A stretch of DNA of 64,000 nt from UBA10347 sp905182135 (GCA_963925805.1 CAWUSE010000021.1:1-64000), one strand, 5' to 3'. Positions 1-8,152 are shown, counted from the first letter of the stretch. Notes: generated by a model not told the origin, from the letters alone. Program-made: numbers and translations.

Positions 1-639
1 CTGCTCTGCCTGAATCGTTGCGACCACCGACGACATCTGGCCAGTGCGATCTGTCTCCAGAGAGGCAAGAAGCGCTGCCTCTCCTTGGAGGCCGGTGGTG
101 GTGCCCAGACGCTCAGTGTCGAAGACCTCATCGCTGTAACCGGTCAATTTTCGCGGGAGCGTTGACTCCGGCGAGTAGTGCAGATGACGCCGGTGCACCA
201 CCCCAAGGGGTTCCAATGGCGTCGCCCGATAGAACGGTAGTGCCGCTCGAGCCCGCCAATCGACAAGCAACACTTCGTTACTGTCGATGACGCTGCACTT
301 CCCGACATAGAGGTCCTGGCCGGCCTTGTCGGTAATGCGACCGAACGCCGGAGCATCTCCAACAGAGTCAACCTCGTGGAACCGTTTGGCGGCAGCCATT
401 GCGTACATGGCGCCTTCACGAACGAACGTTGCTTGAACCGCAGCGTCAGGGTCGTCGTCCTCATCAAAGATGTCCCGTAGGCCATCCTCGGTCATTGCGG
501 CTGCTTCATCAGCGAGTCGTGAAGCACGGGCCGCCGCCCGTTCGATTTCGGCCTCACGCACGAACGTGATCCGGTCGATAACTCGACGTTCGGCTTGTAG
601 CTCGTCGTGTGCAGCCTGCTCGCTGCCTGCGTTACTCAT
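1..639 (-). CDS. HelD/HelR-like UvrD-family ATPase, N-terminal part (cut by window edge)
   Basis: Reading leftward from the ATG at 637-639 the frame stays open for 213 codons to the window edge, so this is the N-terminal part of a longer protein. It has a charged, helical N-terminus (residues about 1-60), then a segment with LVDWRARAALPFYRATP and ends in VVATIQAEQ. These are hallmarks of the region just before the Walker A motif in actinobacterial HelD/HelR, superfamily 1 helicase-like ATPases that remodel or recycle stalled RNA polymerase; some homologues protect against rifampicin. The ATPase motifs lie outside the window. The gene starts 7 bases after the trpD stop on the same strand, so the two are probably cotranscribed. 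Family assignment is good; the specific role is inferred. Confidence 0.8.
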   Translation of the reverse strand, partial: MSNAGSEQAAHDELQAERRVIDRITFVREAEIERAAARASRLADEAAAMTEDGLRDIFDEDDDPDAAVQATFVREGAMYAMAAAKRFHEVDSVGDAPAFGRITDKAGQDLYVGKCSVIDSNEVLLVDWRARAALPFYRATPLEPLGVVHRRHLHYSPESTLPRKLTGYSDEVFDTERLGTTTGLQGEAALLASLETDRTGQMSSVVATIQAEQ

Positions 640-646
640 GAAAGGA

Positions 647-1693
647 TCAGAGATTGGTGTGCCTGATCAGGTCATCGAGCTTGGTGGTAGCACCACCATC
701 ATCGATTGCAGAAGCCGCCAATTCCACACCCTGTCTGATGTCATCGACAACGCCCGCAACGACTAGGCCGGCCGCGGCGTTCAACACGACCATGTCTCGG
801 TTCGCCGAGGGCTCGCCAGCAAACACTTCCTCTGCGAGCACTTTATTTACGGCCGCGGTTCCACCCTTGATGGCGGTTGGTTCCACAATAGAGAAGCCGA
901 ATTCGCTCGGATCCAGCGTGAATGAACGCTGTGTACCGTTGCGCACCTCGATCACATGTGCCGGCCCCGTCAATGAGAGCTCGTCGAGGTCATCGTGCCC
1001 GTGCACCACCCAGACCAGTTCAGCATCGGTGCCCGCAACGACGTCGGCAATCTGTACGGCTCGTCTGGCATCGGACACACCCAACACTTGGCGCTTCAGA
1101 CGCCCTGGATGAGCAAGCGGCCCAAGAACATTAAAAACAGAAGGCACGCCCAGCAGGGCGCGAGCTGGGCCGACATGGCGCATCGAAGGATGGTGTGCCC
1201 GAGCGAACGCAAACCCCAATCCAATCTTTGCGACACCACCGGCGACAACGTCAGGACTGGCCTCGATGTTTACGCCCAGTTCCTCGAGTAGATCAAAGGA
1301 ACCCGATGTCGAGCTTGCCTTCCGATTGCCGTGTTTGCAGACGGTAGCGCCCGCAGCGGCAGCAACAAAGGAAGCAATAGTCGACACGTTGAAGGCAGCA
1401 ACCTGACGCCGGGGTGCGCCGCCTACGCCCACGATATCGATGGTTCCTTTGGGAAGCTCTAGTGGCGTTGATACCGCAAACATGGCATCTCGCATGCCCA
1501 AAATTTCGTCAGTGGTCTCGCCTTTCGCCGCAAGTCCAATCAAGAAACCCGCTATCTGAGCGTCAGCAGCCTGGCCGGCCAACATCGCCGACACAACATG
1601 ATGCGCCATCTCGCGCGACAGGTCGTTCCCTTGCACGAGGCCAGAGAGGACCTCGGGCCAGTGCACTGTTATCTCGGTCGCTTCCTTAACCAC
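647..1693 (-). CDS. trpD: Anthranilate phosphoribosyltransferase-like protein
   Basis: Predicted to transfer phosphoribose from PRPP to anthranilate in tryptophan synthesis, in the cytoplasm. From the GTG at 1693 the protein has 348 residues, near the family norm. It shows the N-terminal helical domain, the loop KHGNRKASS (about 120-128), HPSMRHVGPAR and the acidic DELS motif. The diphosphate-binding loop, normally GTGGD, reads GVGGA (about 89-93), which removes a conserved aspartate. GTG at 1693 is chosen because TACGCT lies 7 bases upstream (leaderless pattern) and it leaves room for the divergent rluE; a longer start at 1747 would overlap rluE and GTG 1666 is another option. No other trp gene is in the window. 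The family is clear; the exact substrate is less certain because of the altered loop. Confidence 0.85.
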   Translation of the reverse strand: MVKEATEITVHWPEVLSGLVQGNDLSREMAHHVVSAMLAGQAADAQIAGFLIGLAAKGETTDEILGMRDAMFAVSTPLELPKGTIDIVGVGGAPRRQVAAFNVSTIASFVAAAAGATVCKHGNRKASSTSGSFDLLEELGVNIEASPDVVAGGVAKIGLGFAFARAHHPSMRHVGPARALLGVPSVFNVLGPLAHPGRLKRQVLGVSDARRAVQIADVVAGTDAELVWVVHGHDDLDELSLTGPAHVIEVRNGTQRSFTLDPSEFGFSIVEPTAIKGGTAAVNKVLAEEVFAGEPSANRDMVVLNAAAGLVVAGVVDDIRQGVELAASAIDDGGATTKLDDLIRHTNL

Positions 1694-1700
1694 CCTTCGA

Positions 1701-1706
1701 AGCGTA
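1701..1706 (-). promoter_or_regulatory. Candidate -10 box of trpD (leaderless pattern)
   Basis: On the minus strand TACGCT is followed by 7 bases and the GTG at 1693. The spacing would place the transcript start at or next to the start codon. No convincing -35 box is seen. Confidence 0.4.
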
Positions 1707-1726
1707 GTGGCCGATCGACTGTCGCA

Positions 1727-1732
1727 TACCCT
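1727..1732 (+). promoter_or_regulatory. Candidate -10 box of rluE (leaderless pattern)
   Basis: TACCCT is followed by 7 bases and the GTG at 1740. It lies back to back with the trpD element in the 46-base divergent gap. Confidence 0.4.
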
Positions 1733-1739
1733 GCGAACC

Positions 1740-2309
1740 GTGATCACGATTGCCTTCTGGAAGCCCTATGACGTGCTTTCTCAGTTCAGCGACCGAGCTG
1801 ATCCGCCTCGGGCGACGCTGGCGGACTACATCGACCTGCCGACGGTCTATGGCGCTGGTCGTCTGGATCGTGACAGCGAAGGCCTGTTGATCCTGAGCGA
1901 GGACACACGGCTGCGCTCTGTGTTGACTGAGCCTCGACACGAAACCCCTCGCACGTATTGGGCCCAAGTCGAGGGCGTCCCCGATGATTGGGCCCTAGAC
2001 CAGCTTCGGGCGGGCGTGATGATCAAGGGTAAGCGCACACTGCCGGCCAAGGCCCACCTGCTCGAAACGCCACCAGACCTGCCCGAGCGCTCCGTGCCGA
2101 TCCGGGTGCGAAAATCAATCCCGGACGCTTGGCTGGAACTTCAGCTCATCGAGGGTCGCAACCGCCAGGTGCGCCGGATGACCGCAGCGATTAGCCATCC
2201 CACTCTTCGTCTCGTCCGACGGTCGATTGGTTCGGTCACACTCGACGGGCTCAGCCCCGGCACCTACCGGGAGCTTGCTCGCGACGAAGTCGCCGGTTTG
2301 CTGCGTTGA
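1740..2309 (+). CDS. rluE: 23S rRNA pseudouridine synthase, RluE type
   Basis: A 189-residue RsuA/RluE-family pseudouridine synthase that isomerises a uridine in 23S rRNA. The catalytic motif GRLDRDSEGLL with its aspartate sits at about residues 38-48, followed by RTYWAQVEG and the family motif EGRNRQVRRM near residue 140. The N-terminal S4 domain found in RsuA is absent, as in RluE. The GTG at 1740 directly precedes ITIAFWKPYDVLSQF, the normal family N-terminus; the frame is open a little further upstream but those residues do not fit the family. It is transcribed divergently from trpD. RluE versus the close paralogue RluB/F type was judged from length and domain content only. Confidence 0.88.
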   Translation: MITIAFWKPYDVLSQFSDRADPPRATLADYIDLPTVYGAGRLDRDSEGLLILSEDTRLRSVLTEPRHETPRTYWAQVEGVPDDWALDQLRAGVMIKGKRTLPAKAHLLETPPDLPERSVPIRVRKSIPDAWLELQLIEGRNRQVRRMTAAISHPTLRLVRRSIGSVTLDGLSPGTYRELARDEVAGLLR

Positions 2310-2345
2310 TGCAAGGACTGCCACCGAACTGCGGCTAACCCCGAA

Positions 2346-2351
2346 TAGCCT
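2346..2351 (+). promoter_or_regulatory. Candidate -10 box of the FAD oxidoreductase gene (leaderless pattern)
   Basis: TAGCCT is followed by 6 bases and the GTG at 2358. The same hexamer and spacing recur before the gene at 62024. Confidence 0.45.
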
Positions 2352-2357
2352 CGGGAT

Positions 2358-3614
2358 GTGCCCCTCCAGCTATCTGACTCGGTTGATACTGCCATCGTGG
2401 GTGCAGGCGTAGCTGGTCTCTCGTGTGCCCGACGCCTTGTGCAAGCAGGTCAGCAGGTCGCTCTGATCGACGCCAGTGATGGTGTTGGAGGACGTGTACG
2501 GACCGACGTCGTGGACGGCTACCGCCTGGACCGCGGCTTTCAGGTACTGCTCACCGCATACCCCGAGGTCCAGCGGACCCTCGACCTACAGGCCTTGGAC
2601 CTGCACATGTTCAACCCAGGTGCGGTCTCGTGGATCGATGGTCAGGGTTACGAACTCGGCGATCCGTTCCGTGACCGTTCGGCGCTGATCGAAACTATCC
2701 GGAGTCCGCTACTTCCCCTTGCGGACAAGCTTCGTACTCTGCGCCTGCGAACCATGGTTCGTCGAGGCGAGGCCAACCGCCTGTTCGGCAAACCCGAACA
2801 AACAACTGCGGACCGGCTCGATTCACTGGGCTTTAGTGACAAGGCGGTGACCCGGCTGTTTGGGCCACTGTTCAGCGGCATCCAACTCGATCGGGACCTT
2901 GCGACTTCGAGCCGCATGTTCGACATCATATTTCGCTGTCTCAGCGAAGGTGACACCGCCATCCCGCAACTAGGAATCGGCGCTATCGCTGGCCAACTCG
3001 CGGCAGCGCTCCCCGACGGCTGTTTGACCTTAAACACGCCGGCCACCGCAGTCAGCTCGACCGAGGTCCAAACCGCCGACGGCACGATTCACGCCAGCAA
3101 CGTGGTCGTAGCTACCGATGGCCCATCAGCAAGCTTGCTGCTCGATATCGACGACCCGGGGTCCAACCCTGTGTCATGTGTGTGGTTTAGTGCTGACATC
3201 CCGCCAACCACAACACGCTCCATCCTCCTTGACGGAACCAACAGCGGCCCCGTGATCAACCTTGCGGTGATGACAAACGTCGCACAAAGTTATGCACCAG
3301 CCGGGCGTCATCTGATCGCTGCAGCGTGCCCAGGCACCATGTCGGTGGAACTCGAAGACCAGGTCCGATCCCAGCTCCAGGGTTGGTTCGGCGCTCAGGT
3401 CCAAGGGTGGACGACCCTGCGGGTGGACCGCATCAGTCATGGCCAGCCAAAGCAGGCTCCCCCGCTACGGGCCCGCCAGCGCATCCATCTTCCCGACGGC
3501 CGTTGGGTCTGTGGCGACCATCGCGATACCGCTTCGCTCCAAGGGGCAATGTTTTCAGGACGCCGCACCGCCGAAGCGATCTTGGGCCTGCCACGAGCTC
3601 GTGCGCAGTACTAG
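2358..3614 (+). CDS. FAD-dependent amine oxidase/protoporphyrinogen-oxidase-like protein
   Basis: A 418-residue flavoprotein of the NAD(P)-binding Rossmann/amine oxidase superfamily. The dinucleotide-binding GxGxxG motif (G15, G17, G20) is followed by IDASDGVGGRVRTD, the second FAD contact, and RGFQVLLTAYPE, seen in a clade of uncharacterised bacterial and plant-like oxidoreductases. The C-terminus carries a final FAD-contact segment (VCGDHRDTASLQGAMFSGR). The substrate is unknown; relatives act on porphyrinogens, carotenoids or amines. The GTG start at 2358 is supported by a TAGCCT box 6 bases upstream; a nearby ATG at 2356 is out of frame. It follows rluE by 48 bases but appears to have its own promoter. 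Confidence 0.8.
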   Translation: MPLQLSDSVDTAIVGAGVAGLSCARRLVQAGQQVALIDASDGVGGRVRTDVVDGYRLDRGFQVLLTAYPEVQRTLDLQALDLHMFNPGAVSWIDGQGYELGDPFRDRSALIETIRSPLLPLADKLRTLRLRTMVRRGEANRLFGKPEQTTADRLDSLGFSDKAVTRLFGPLFSGIQLDRDLATSSRMFDIIFRCLSEGDTAIPQLGIGAIAGQLAAALPDGCLTLNTPATAVSSTEVQTADGTIHASNVVVATDGPSASLLLDIDDPGSNPVSCVWFSADIPPTTTRSILLDGTNSGPVINLAVMTNVAQSYAPAGRHLIAAACPGTMSVELEDQVRSQLQGWFGAQVQGWTTLRVDRISHGQPKQAPPLRARQRIHLPDGRWVCGDHRDTASLQGAMFSGRRTAEAILGLPRARAQY

Positions 3615-3723
3615 CAGGCTGTGCGAACTAGATAGCCTGTCTAAACCGAGCCGACAAGCGAACACAACACGCCAAGCCATCCGCTCCCCTCCGCCCACCA
3701 GAACTCCTGCTCGGTAAAAGATC
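3615..3723. other. Short intergenic stretch before the dioxygenase gene
   Basis: No gene or strong hairpin is seen. It leads into the promoter-like TACCAT element of the next gene. Confidence 0.4.
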
Positions 3724-3729
3724 TACCAT
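3724..3729 (+). promoter_or_regulatory. Candidate -10 box of the 2OG dioxygenase gene (leaderless pattern)
   Basis: TACCAT is followed by 6 bases and the GTG at 3736. This favours the first of three tandem in-frame GTG codons as the start. Confidence 0.4.
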
Positions 3730-3774
3730 GATTGGGTGGACGGCGATTGGGTGGACAGCGATTGGGTGGACAGC
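3730..3774 (+). repeat. Three tandem 15-base repeats over the start codon
   Basis: Three head-to-tail copies of GATTGGGTGGACAGC (first copy has one change, CGGC for CAGC). Each copy contains an in-frame GTG (3736, 3751, 3766), so copy-number change would keep the reading frame but change the distance between promoter and downstream GTG codons. The repeat encodes DWVDS units at the extreme N-terminus. Confidence 0.85.
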
Positions 3775-4764
3775 GACGCGAGGATTCCCATTATTGATGC
3801 ATCGGCGCTCGTTAACGGCGATATCGACGCACGGCGCAAGTTGGTGCGTCAGTTCGGCCAGGCATATCGCACCGTCGGCTTCAGTCAGATCGTGAATCAT
3901 GGAGTGCCAGCGAGTTTGATCGCAGATCTCTTCGACGCATCACGCCGGTTCCACGCTCTGCCACTAGCCGACAAGATGGCCATCGAGCTCAGCTCAGCAA
4001 ACCGCGGATTCCTTCCGATCGACAGCTCGACCGATGTGAACACCGCACTTGCCGACGTCAGCGCCCCGAACCAGTCCGAGTCGTTCCTTGCCATGTGTGA
4101 GCACGCCCCTGGTTCGCCCGAGGTGCTCTCCGGCGATTACCTCGCAGGCCAGAACCAGTGGCCTGATATCGATGGATTCGAGGCCATCGTGATGGCCTAT
4201 CACTCCGCCATGTGTGTGCTTGGCCGTCAGCTGATGGGTATCGCTGCCGAGGCCCTCGGGGCCGACCCTGGCCCCATCGTCGATACCTTTGCCAGCCCAA
4301 TCGCTTCGGTTCGCTTGCTTTGTTATCCCCCGCAACCGTCCAATTCCGCTCCAGGTGTGTTCGGTTCAGCTCCACACAAGGACTTCGGTTTCCTAACGTT
4401 TTTGGCTCAGGACGACACCGGTGGTCTGGCCGTGGCTACTCCGTCAGGTACATGGATCGAGGTACCACCGATCGAGGGAGCATTCGTCGTGAACGTGGGC
4501 GACATGTTGCATCAGTGGAGCAACGGGGAGTTCTTGTCAACGCCTCATCGCGTGATCAACCGGTCAGATAGACCCCGCTTCTCGTGCCCATTCTTCTTCG
4601 ACCCTCACGAGTCCACCGTCGTCACTCCCCTCGCCAGCTGTGTCACACCCGCTCGACCGGCCGCGTTCGCTCCACTCAGGTTCGGAGATCATCTGCGCAG
4701 CGAGCTTGAAGCCGGTTTCGACCACCACAAAGCAATTAAGGACTCGCATAGCAAGGGCCACTGA
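3736..4764 (+). CDS. 2-oxoglutarate/Fe(II) dioxygenase, isopenicillin N synthase family
   Basis: A 342-residue non-heme iron oxygenase. The N-terminal DIOX_N-like region (about 16-120) includes VGFSQIVNHGVP. The double-stranded beta-helix core carries the iron triad H214-x-D216 (SAPHKDFGF) and H271 (STPHRVINR), with the co-substrate-binding pair R281/S283 (PRFS). All catalytic residues are present. Bacterial members oxidise amino acids, nucleobases or small metabolites, so the substrate cannot be named. The N-terminus is a DWVDS repeat encoded by a tandem DNA repeat and probably not structural; starts at 3751 or 3766 are also possible. It stands alone on the plus strand. Confidence 0.88.
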   Translation: MDGDWVDSDWVDSDARIPIIDASALVNGDIDARRKLVRQFGQAYRTVGFSQIVNHGVPASLIADLFDASRRFHALPLADKMAIELSSANRGFLPIDSSTDVNTALADVSAPNQSESFLAMCEHAPGSPEVLSGDYLAGQNQWPDIDGFEAIVMAYHSAMCVLGRQLMGIAAEALGADPGPIVDTFASPIASVRLLCYPPQPSNSAPGVFGSAPHKDFGFLTFLAQDDTGGLAVATPSGTWIEVPPIEGAFVVNVGDMLHQWSNGEFLSTPHRVINRSDRPRFSCPFFFDPHESTVVTPLASCVTPARPAAFAPLRFGDHLRSELEAGFDHHKAIKDSHSKGH

Positions 4765-5390
4765 CCGGAGCGTGAAGCTGCACTAACTCAGATCGTCCGG
4801 GCTTTGGGTACGAGGAAACGATCCACCACCCGCCGATTAGAGCGAGGCAGGTCCTGATCGGCAAGACCGGATTCTTATGCCGGCGTTGGTGTCGATGCCA
4901 ACCCTCGGATCGACGGTGGCCGAAACATTCGAGTCGCTGAAGAATACGAGAAACGCGAACGAGCCCCAACCAACTTGGCTAGGGCTCGAACGTTGAATGT
5001 GTTCTTTTTAGGGTAGACCTCTATCACACTCGACATCGCCGAAACGATGTGGCGCTGGAGAGGCCGGCTTCTGTCTTTTTGCGTTAAGTGGGACAAGCTC
5101 TCAACAACAGATGGGCCGGGGTGAAGTGGCAAAAATTTACCAACCAGTCCAGCGGCTAGCTAGTAGCCACTCACCTCCGAAGTCCCATGCGAACAACTAA
5201 GTGGTTCTTTAATTTGGACCACCTCCTTTCATCGGTAAGACGAGTAAAGCACATGCCACATCCCTCGTGCATGCAGTTTCGGGCATTTTCTAAAAACTCC
5301 CGAATGGCGTACGGGGCTGAGTCGACCCGCCGGCCAGTGCCCTGGACCTAGGCTCACTTCTATGCATGTGCTCAGTCCACCCGAACCACA
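4765..5390. other. 626-base region without a confident gene
   Basis: No recognisable protein or RNA gene. An inverted repeat CGAGCCC...GGGCTCG (about 4957-4988) is followed some 20 bases on by a T-rich run, a weak terminator-like element after the dioxygenase gene. A small stem GTGGTTC/GGACCAC lies near 5200-5222. At 5349 TAGGCT precedes an ATG at 5362 that opens a 10-codon frame (MHVLSPPEPQ) whose TGA overlaps the ATG at 5391, so it may be a leader peptide coupled to the next gene. Confidence 0.4.
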
Positions 5391-5615
5391 ATGAGCGTGA
5401 TCTTGATTATCTGGTTCGGCGCTGCCATCTCTGGCGCAGTAGCAGCGGTCGTCGCTGTGGCGATGCCATCGGCACGTCAGTCGGCTCTTATCGCCGCCGG
5501 AACCAACTTCGCCGTCGCAGGTGTTCTGGGGATCTTCTCAATCGGCATGTTGTTTATCGGCCTTGCCGTCTTTTGTTTTTCTCGTCTTATTGCGTTGAGG
5601 AATTCGTCCCCCTAA
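5391..5615 (+). CDS. Small two-helix membrane protein, unknown
   Basis: A 74-residue hydrophobic protein with two likely membrane segments (about residues 2-24 and 36-66) separated by a short loop with SARQS. No family is recognised. Its ATG overlaps the stop of a 10-codon upstream frame, which could provide translational coupling since no clear ribosome binding site is visible. Small size means it could be a chance frame, but the regular hydrophobic pattern and typical codon choice favour a real gene. Confidence 0.5.
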   Translation: MSVILIIWFGAAISGAVAAVVAVAMPSARQSALIAAGTNFAVAGVLGIFSIGMLFIGLAVFCFSRLIALRNSSP

Positions 5616-5668
5616 AGCTTGGCCCAGAACCCCTGGCCAAACGGAGAGGATTCCCGACAAAATTGCCT

Positions 5669-6229
5669 CTATACGCGGTCATCCGCCGCCAGAGTAACCG
5701 ATTGGCCCAGGGCGCCGATTGAGGCCAGGTACTGATTGCTCAGATCCAGCACGACCACGATATCGATCGACAAGCTTGGGTCGTCGATTTCAACGAGATG
5801 GCTCATTACAAAGTCGACCGCGTCGTCTTCGTGTGCCACGACTGTTTCGCCAGTGCTCGCCGCAGCCATGGCAACCTTGTCGACGCCCCCAAAGGTCGCC
5901 ATGCCAGCTTGGCGGAAAAAGGCTAAATGCAATCCGAGCAGATAGATGAGTTGCTCGCGGTCTAGGCGCTCGTTCGCTTCGTCAGGCAAACGAGTCGCAG
6001 CAAAGTCGGCAGCGTCTTCGATGTCGTAGACCGCAGCACCCTCGGTGACGCTAAGCCAGCTGGTTACCCACCACCAACTACCAGAGGCGCAGCCGACGAT
6101 GAAGACCACGGCTATTGCAATGAAGAAGAGCACAACACAGTTGTAGCTGAGCAGCGGCCGAAAAAGGCGAATAGCCCCCACCAGAGTGGAGGCTATTCTT
6201 AAAGAGTTGTTAGCAGCCGAAGCAACCAA
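5669..6229 (-). CDS. Membrane-anchored hypothetical protein
   Basis: Up to 186 residues. There is one strong membrane segment (about 28-48), a cluster of tryptophans (GSWWWVTSW), then an acidic soluble domain rich in helices (about 65-186) containing DREQLIYLLGLHLAFFRQAG. No catalytic motif or named family is recognised. The N-terminus probably lies inside and the soluble part outside, by analogy with single-pass proteins, but no cleavable signal is clear. The frame opens with TTG at 6229; a GTG in STLVGAIRL is an alternative start. It is convergent with the small membrane protein on the left and may be cotranscribed with the acyl-CoA dehydrogenase upstream (58-base gap). Confidence 0.55.
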   Translation of the reverse strand: MVASAANNSLRIASTLVGAIRLFRPLLSYNCVVLFFIAIAVVFIVGCASGSWWWVTSWLSVTEGAAVYDIEDAADFAATRLPDEANERLDREQLIYLLGLHLAFFRQAGMATFGGVDKVAMAAASTGETVVAHEDDAVDFVMSHLVEIDDPSLSIDIVVVLDLSNQYLASIGALGQSVTLAADDRV

Positions 6230-6287
6230 TCTGCCGAAACCGTCGAGCAGTCAACACAAGCAACCCTGGCGAAATAAGACCGGGCTC

Positions 6288-7403
6288 TCAGATACCGATG
6301 CGCTGAGCGAGTAGCTCGCGATGGTACGTCGGATCGCCGAACAACAGCTCCGAGCTCTTGGCACGCTTGAAGTACAAGTGTGCTGGGTGTTCCCAGGTGA
6401 AGCCGATGCCACCGTGAATCTGGATGTTCTCAGCTGCAGCGTGGAAGTACGCCTCGCTGCAGTAGGCCTTTGCCAAGCTGGCAACTGACGGCAGTTCGTC
6501 GTTGAGTTCGCTAGCGGCCCAGCCTGCGTAGTAGGCGGCGGACTTAGCGGACTCGACTTCGAGCAGCATGTCAGCACACTTGTGCTTGATAGCCTGGAAG
6601 CTACCGATTGGCCGTCCGAACTGAACCCGAACCTTCGCGTACTCAACTGCCATGTCGAGACACATCTGGGCACCACCGACCTGCTCGGCGGCAAGGCCAA
6701 CCGCAGCAAGATCAAGCACACGCTCGAGAATCGCCCAGCCGCCACCGTCGGTGCCGACGAGGGTCGCTGGTGTGTTTTCAAAGGTCAATCGAGCTTGCTT
6801 GCGTGTCTGGTCCATAGTTGCCAGGCCGTCGCGTGTCATGCCAGCAGCATCGCCTTCAACAGCGAACACGCTAATGCCAGCGTCGGTGCGACCTGCGACC
6901 AGGATCAAGTTGGCGATATGGCCGTCGAGGACGTACATCTTCGTGCCGCTAAGCGCCCAGCTGTCGCCGGCGCCGCTTGCCTGAAGTGCTATCCCATCGG
7001 CGTTCCACTTGCCGCTCTCTTCGCTGAGCGCCAGGGTCGCGAGTGTCTCGCCGCTGGCTATTCCCGGAAGATAAGCAGCCATCGCTGCTTCATCACCGCT
7101 GTGGATCAGCGTGTTAGCAGCAAGAACTACCGAGGAAAAGAATGGCGCACACAACAGTGAGCGGCCCATCTCTTCAAGCACGATGATCAGTTCGACATAG
7201 CCGAAACCCTGACCGCCATGCGCCTCCGGGATGATCAACGACTGCAGACCAAGCTGCTCTGCCATCTGTGACCAGACAGCGGCGTCGTAGCCATCGTCGG
7301 TGTCCATGAGGCGACGAACCTCTTCTTCACTCGATTTCTCTTCCAAGAACGACCGGACAAAATCCCGAAGCTGATCTTGTTCTTCGGTGAATGCAAAGTT
7401 CAC
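6288..7403 (-). CDS. Acyl-CoA dehydrogenase family protein
   Basis: A 371-residue FAD flavoprotein of the acyl-CoA dehydrogenase (FadE) family that would introduce a trans-2 double bond in an acyl-CoA. N-terminal helical domain FTEEQDQLRDFVRSFL, middle beta-domain with LALSEESGKW, C-terminal helical domain with QFGRPIGSFQAIKHKCADM and IQIHGGIGFTWEHPAHLYFKRA. The latter motif is typical of actinobacterial FadEs for branched, aromatic or steroid side chains. GTG at 7403 is chosen because AAGAGGG lies a few bases upstream and the residues start the normal FadE N-terminus; the frame extends to 7577 with non-conserved residues. No partner gene adjoins it. Substrate unknown. Confidence 0.9.
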   Translation of the reverse strand: MNFAFTEEQDQLRDFVRSFLEEKSSEEEVRRLMDTDDGYDAAVWSQMAEQLGLQSLIIPEAHGGQGFGYVELIIVLEEMGRSLLCAPFFSSVVLAANTLIHSGDEAAMAAYLPGIASGETLATLALSEESGKWNADGIALQASGAGDSWALSGTKMYVLDGHIANLILVAGRTDAGISVFAVEGDAAGMTRDGLATMDQTRKQARLTFENTPATLVGTDGGGWAILERVLDLAAVGLAAEQVGGAQMCLDMAVEYAKVRVQFGRPIGSFQAIKHKCADMLLEVESAKSAAYYAGWAASELNDELPSVASLAKAYCSEAYFHAAAENIQIHGGIGFTWEHPAHLYFKRAKSSELLFGDPTYHRELLAQRIGI

Positions 7404-7615
7404 GTAATAACCCTCTTGTGGTGTGTGCGCCGTAACGCCAGTTATTGAGTATCTCTGTTTTAGTCGCTCGGTACGGTGCATCCCAACCTGAGCGCAACAT
7501 TTACTGGGCGCAATTGTAGGTCTTGCGCGTTTTGATTTTAGGTCTTGTGTGTTTTGTTGGCCGTTGTCAACGGCCAACGCCAGTTGAGGACCGCTACAGA
7601 TGCCACCGCTCGAGT

Positions 7616-8152
7616 ATGGCGCAACTTCAGGGAACGAGTGATTTCAACGCGGACGGCGACACTCCGTCCAGCACCGCCGTGCCCCCGAGGTGGACGCTCT
7701 CGACCATCGAACAGAAGCGAATGGAGCACGCCCTATTTCGTCGAGCGGTGCAAGATCTTCGTTCTTCGCTTTCCACGATGCAGCAACATTCACTGCCTAC
7801 GGCTTCGGTATCGGCTGGCGGTTCAACGCTTTTCAGCTCTCGCGGCGGTAGCCAGCTAGTCAGTGCCCAATACTGGTCAGCGCTAAATACTTGGACCGAT
7901 TCGCTAACCACCCAACAACTTGTTTTGTCAAACGACCTGTTCCTTGCCACCGACGAACACTTCACTGGCTTCCACCGAGCCTGTCAGGCGGCATTGCTGA
8001 CCTCGATACCAAACCTTCTCTGCAGCCCACAGCTACTCGTCAGGGTCATCGTCTCTGGTCTAAGATGGCAAGAGTGCGAACACCTCCAGTGCTCGAAGAT
8101 CTCGTCGACACGTGCAAGCTCAGCGTCGCTTCCGACTCGCCCCACAGCATGA
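7616..8152 (+). CDS. Uncertain hypothetical protein overlapping the cupin gene start
   Basis: From the ATG at 7616 a 178-codon frame reads a helical charged segment (TIEQKRMEHALFRRAVQDL), a Ser/Gly-rich linker and WSALNTWTDSLTTQQLVL. Codon choice looks plausible up to about 8030, after which the residues become Ser/Arg/Thr-rich and the frame overlaps the cupin gene by up to 88 bases. It resembles nothing I can name. It may be a real gene whose 3' end has decayed, or a chance frame filling the 660-base gap between the divergent neighbours. Confidence 0.3.
   Translation: MAQLQGTSDFNADGDTPSSTAVPPRWTLSTIEQKRMEHALFRRAVQDLRSSLSTMQQHSLPTASVSAGGSTLFSSRGGSQLVSAQYWSALNTWTDSLTTQQLVLSNDLFLATDEHFTGFHRACQAALLTSIPNLLCSPQLLVRVIVSGLRWQECEHLQCSKISSTRASSASLPTRPTA

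Noticed and set aside
4957..4988. CGAGCCC/GGGCTCG inverted repeat considered as a tRNA or strong terminator
   Set aside because: No T-arm or anticodon structure. The T run starts too far from the stem for a standard terminator, so only a weak mention is kept.
4875..5132. Minus-strand 85-codon frame in the 4.8-5.4 kb gap
   Set aside because: No family signal, no start signal and unusual composition.
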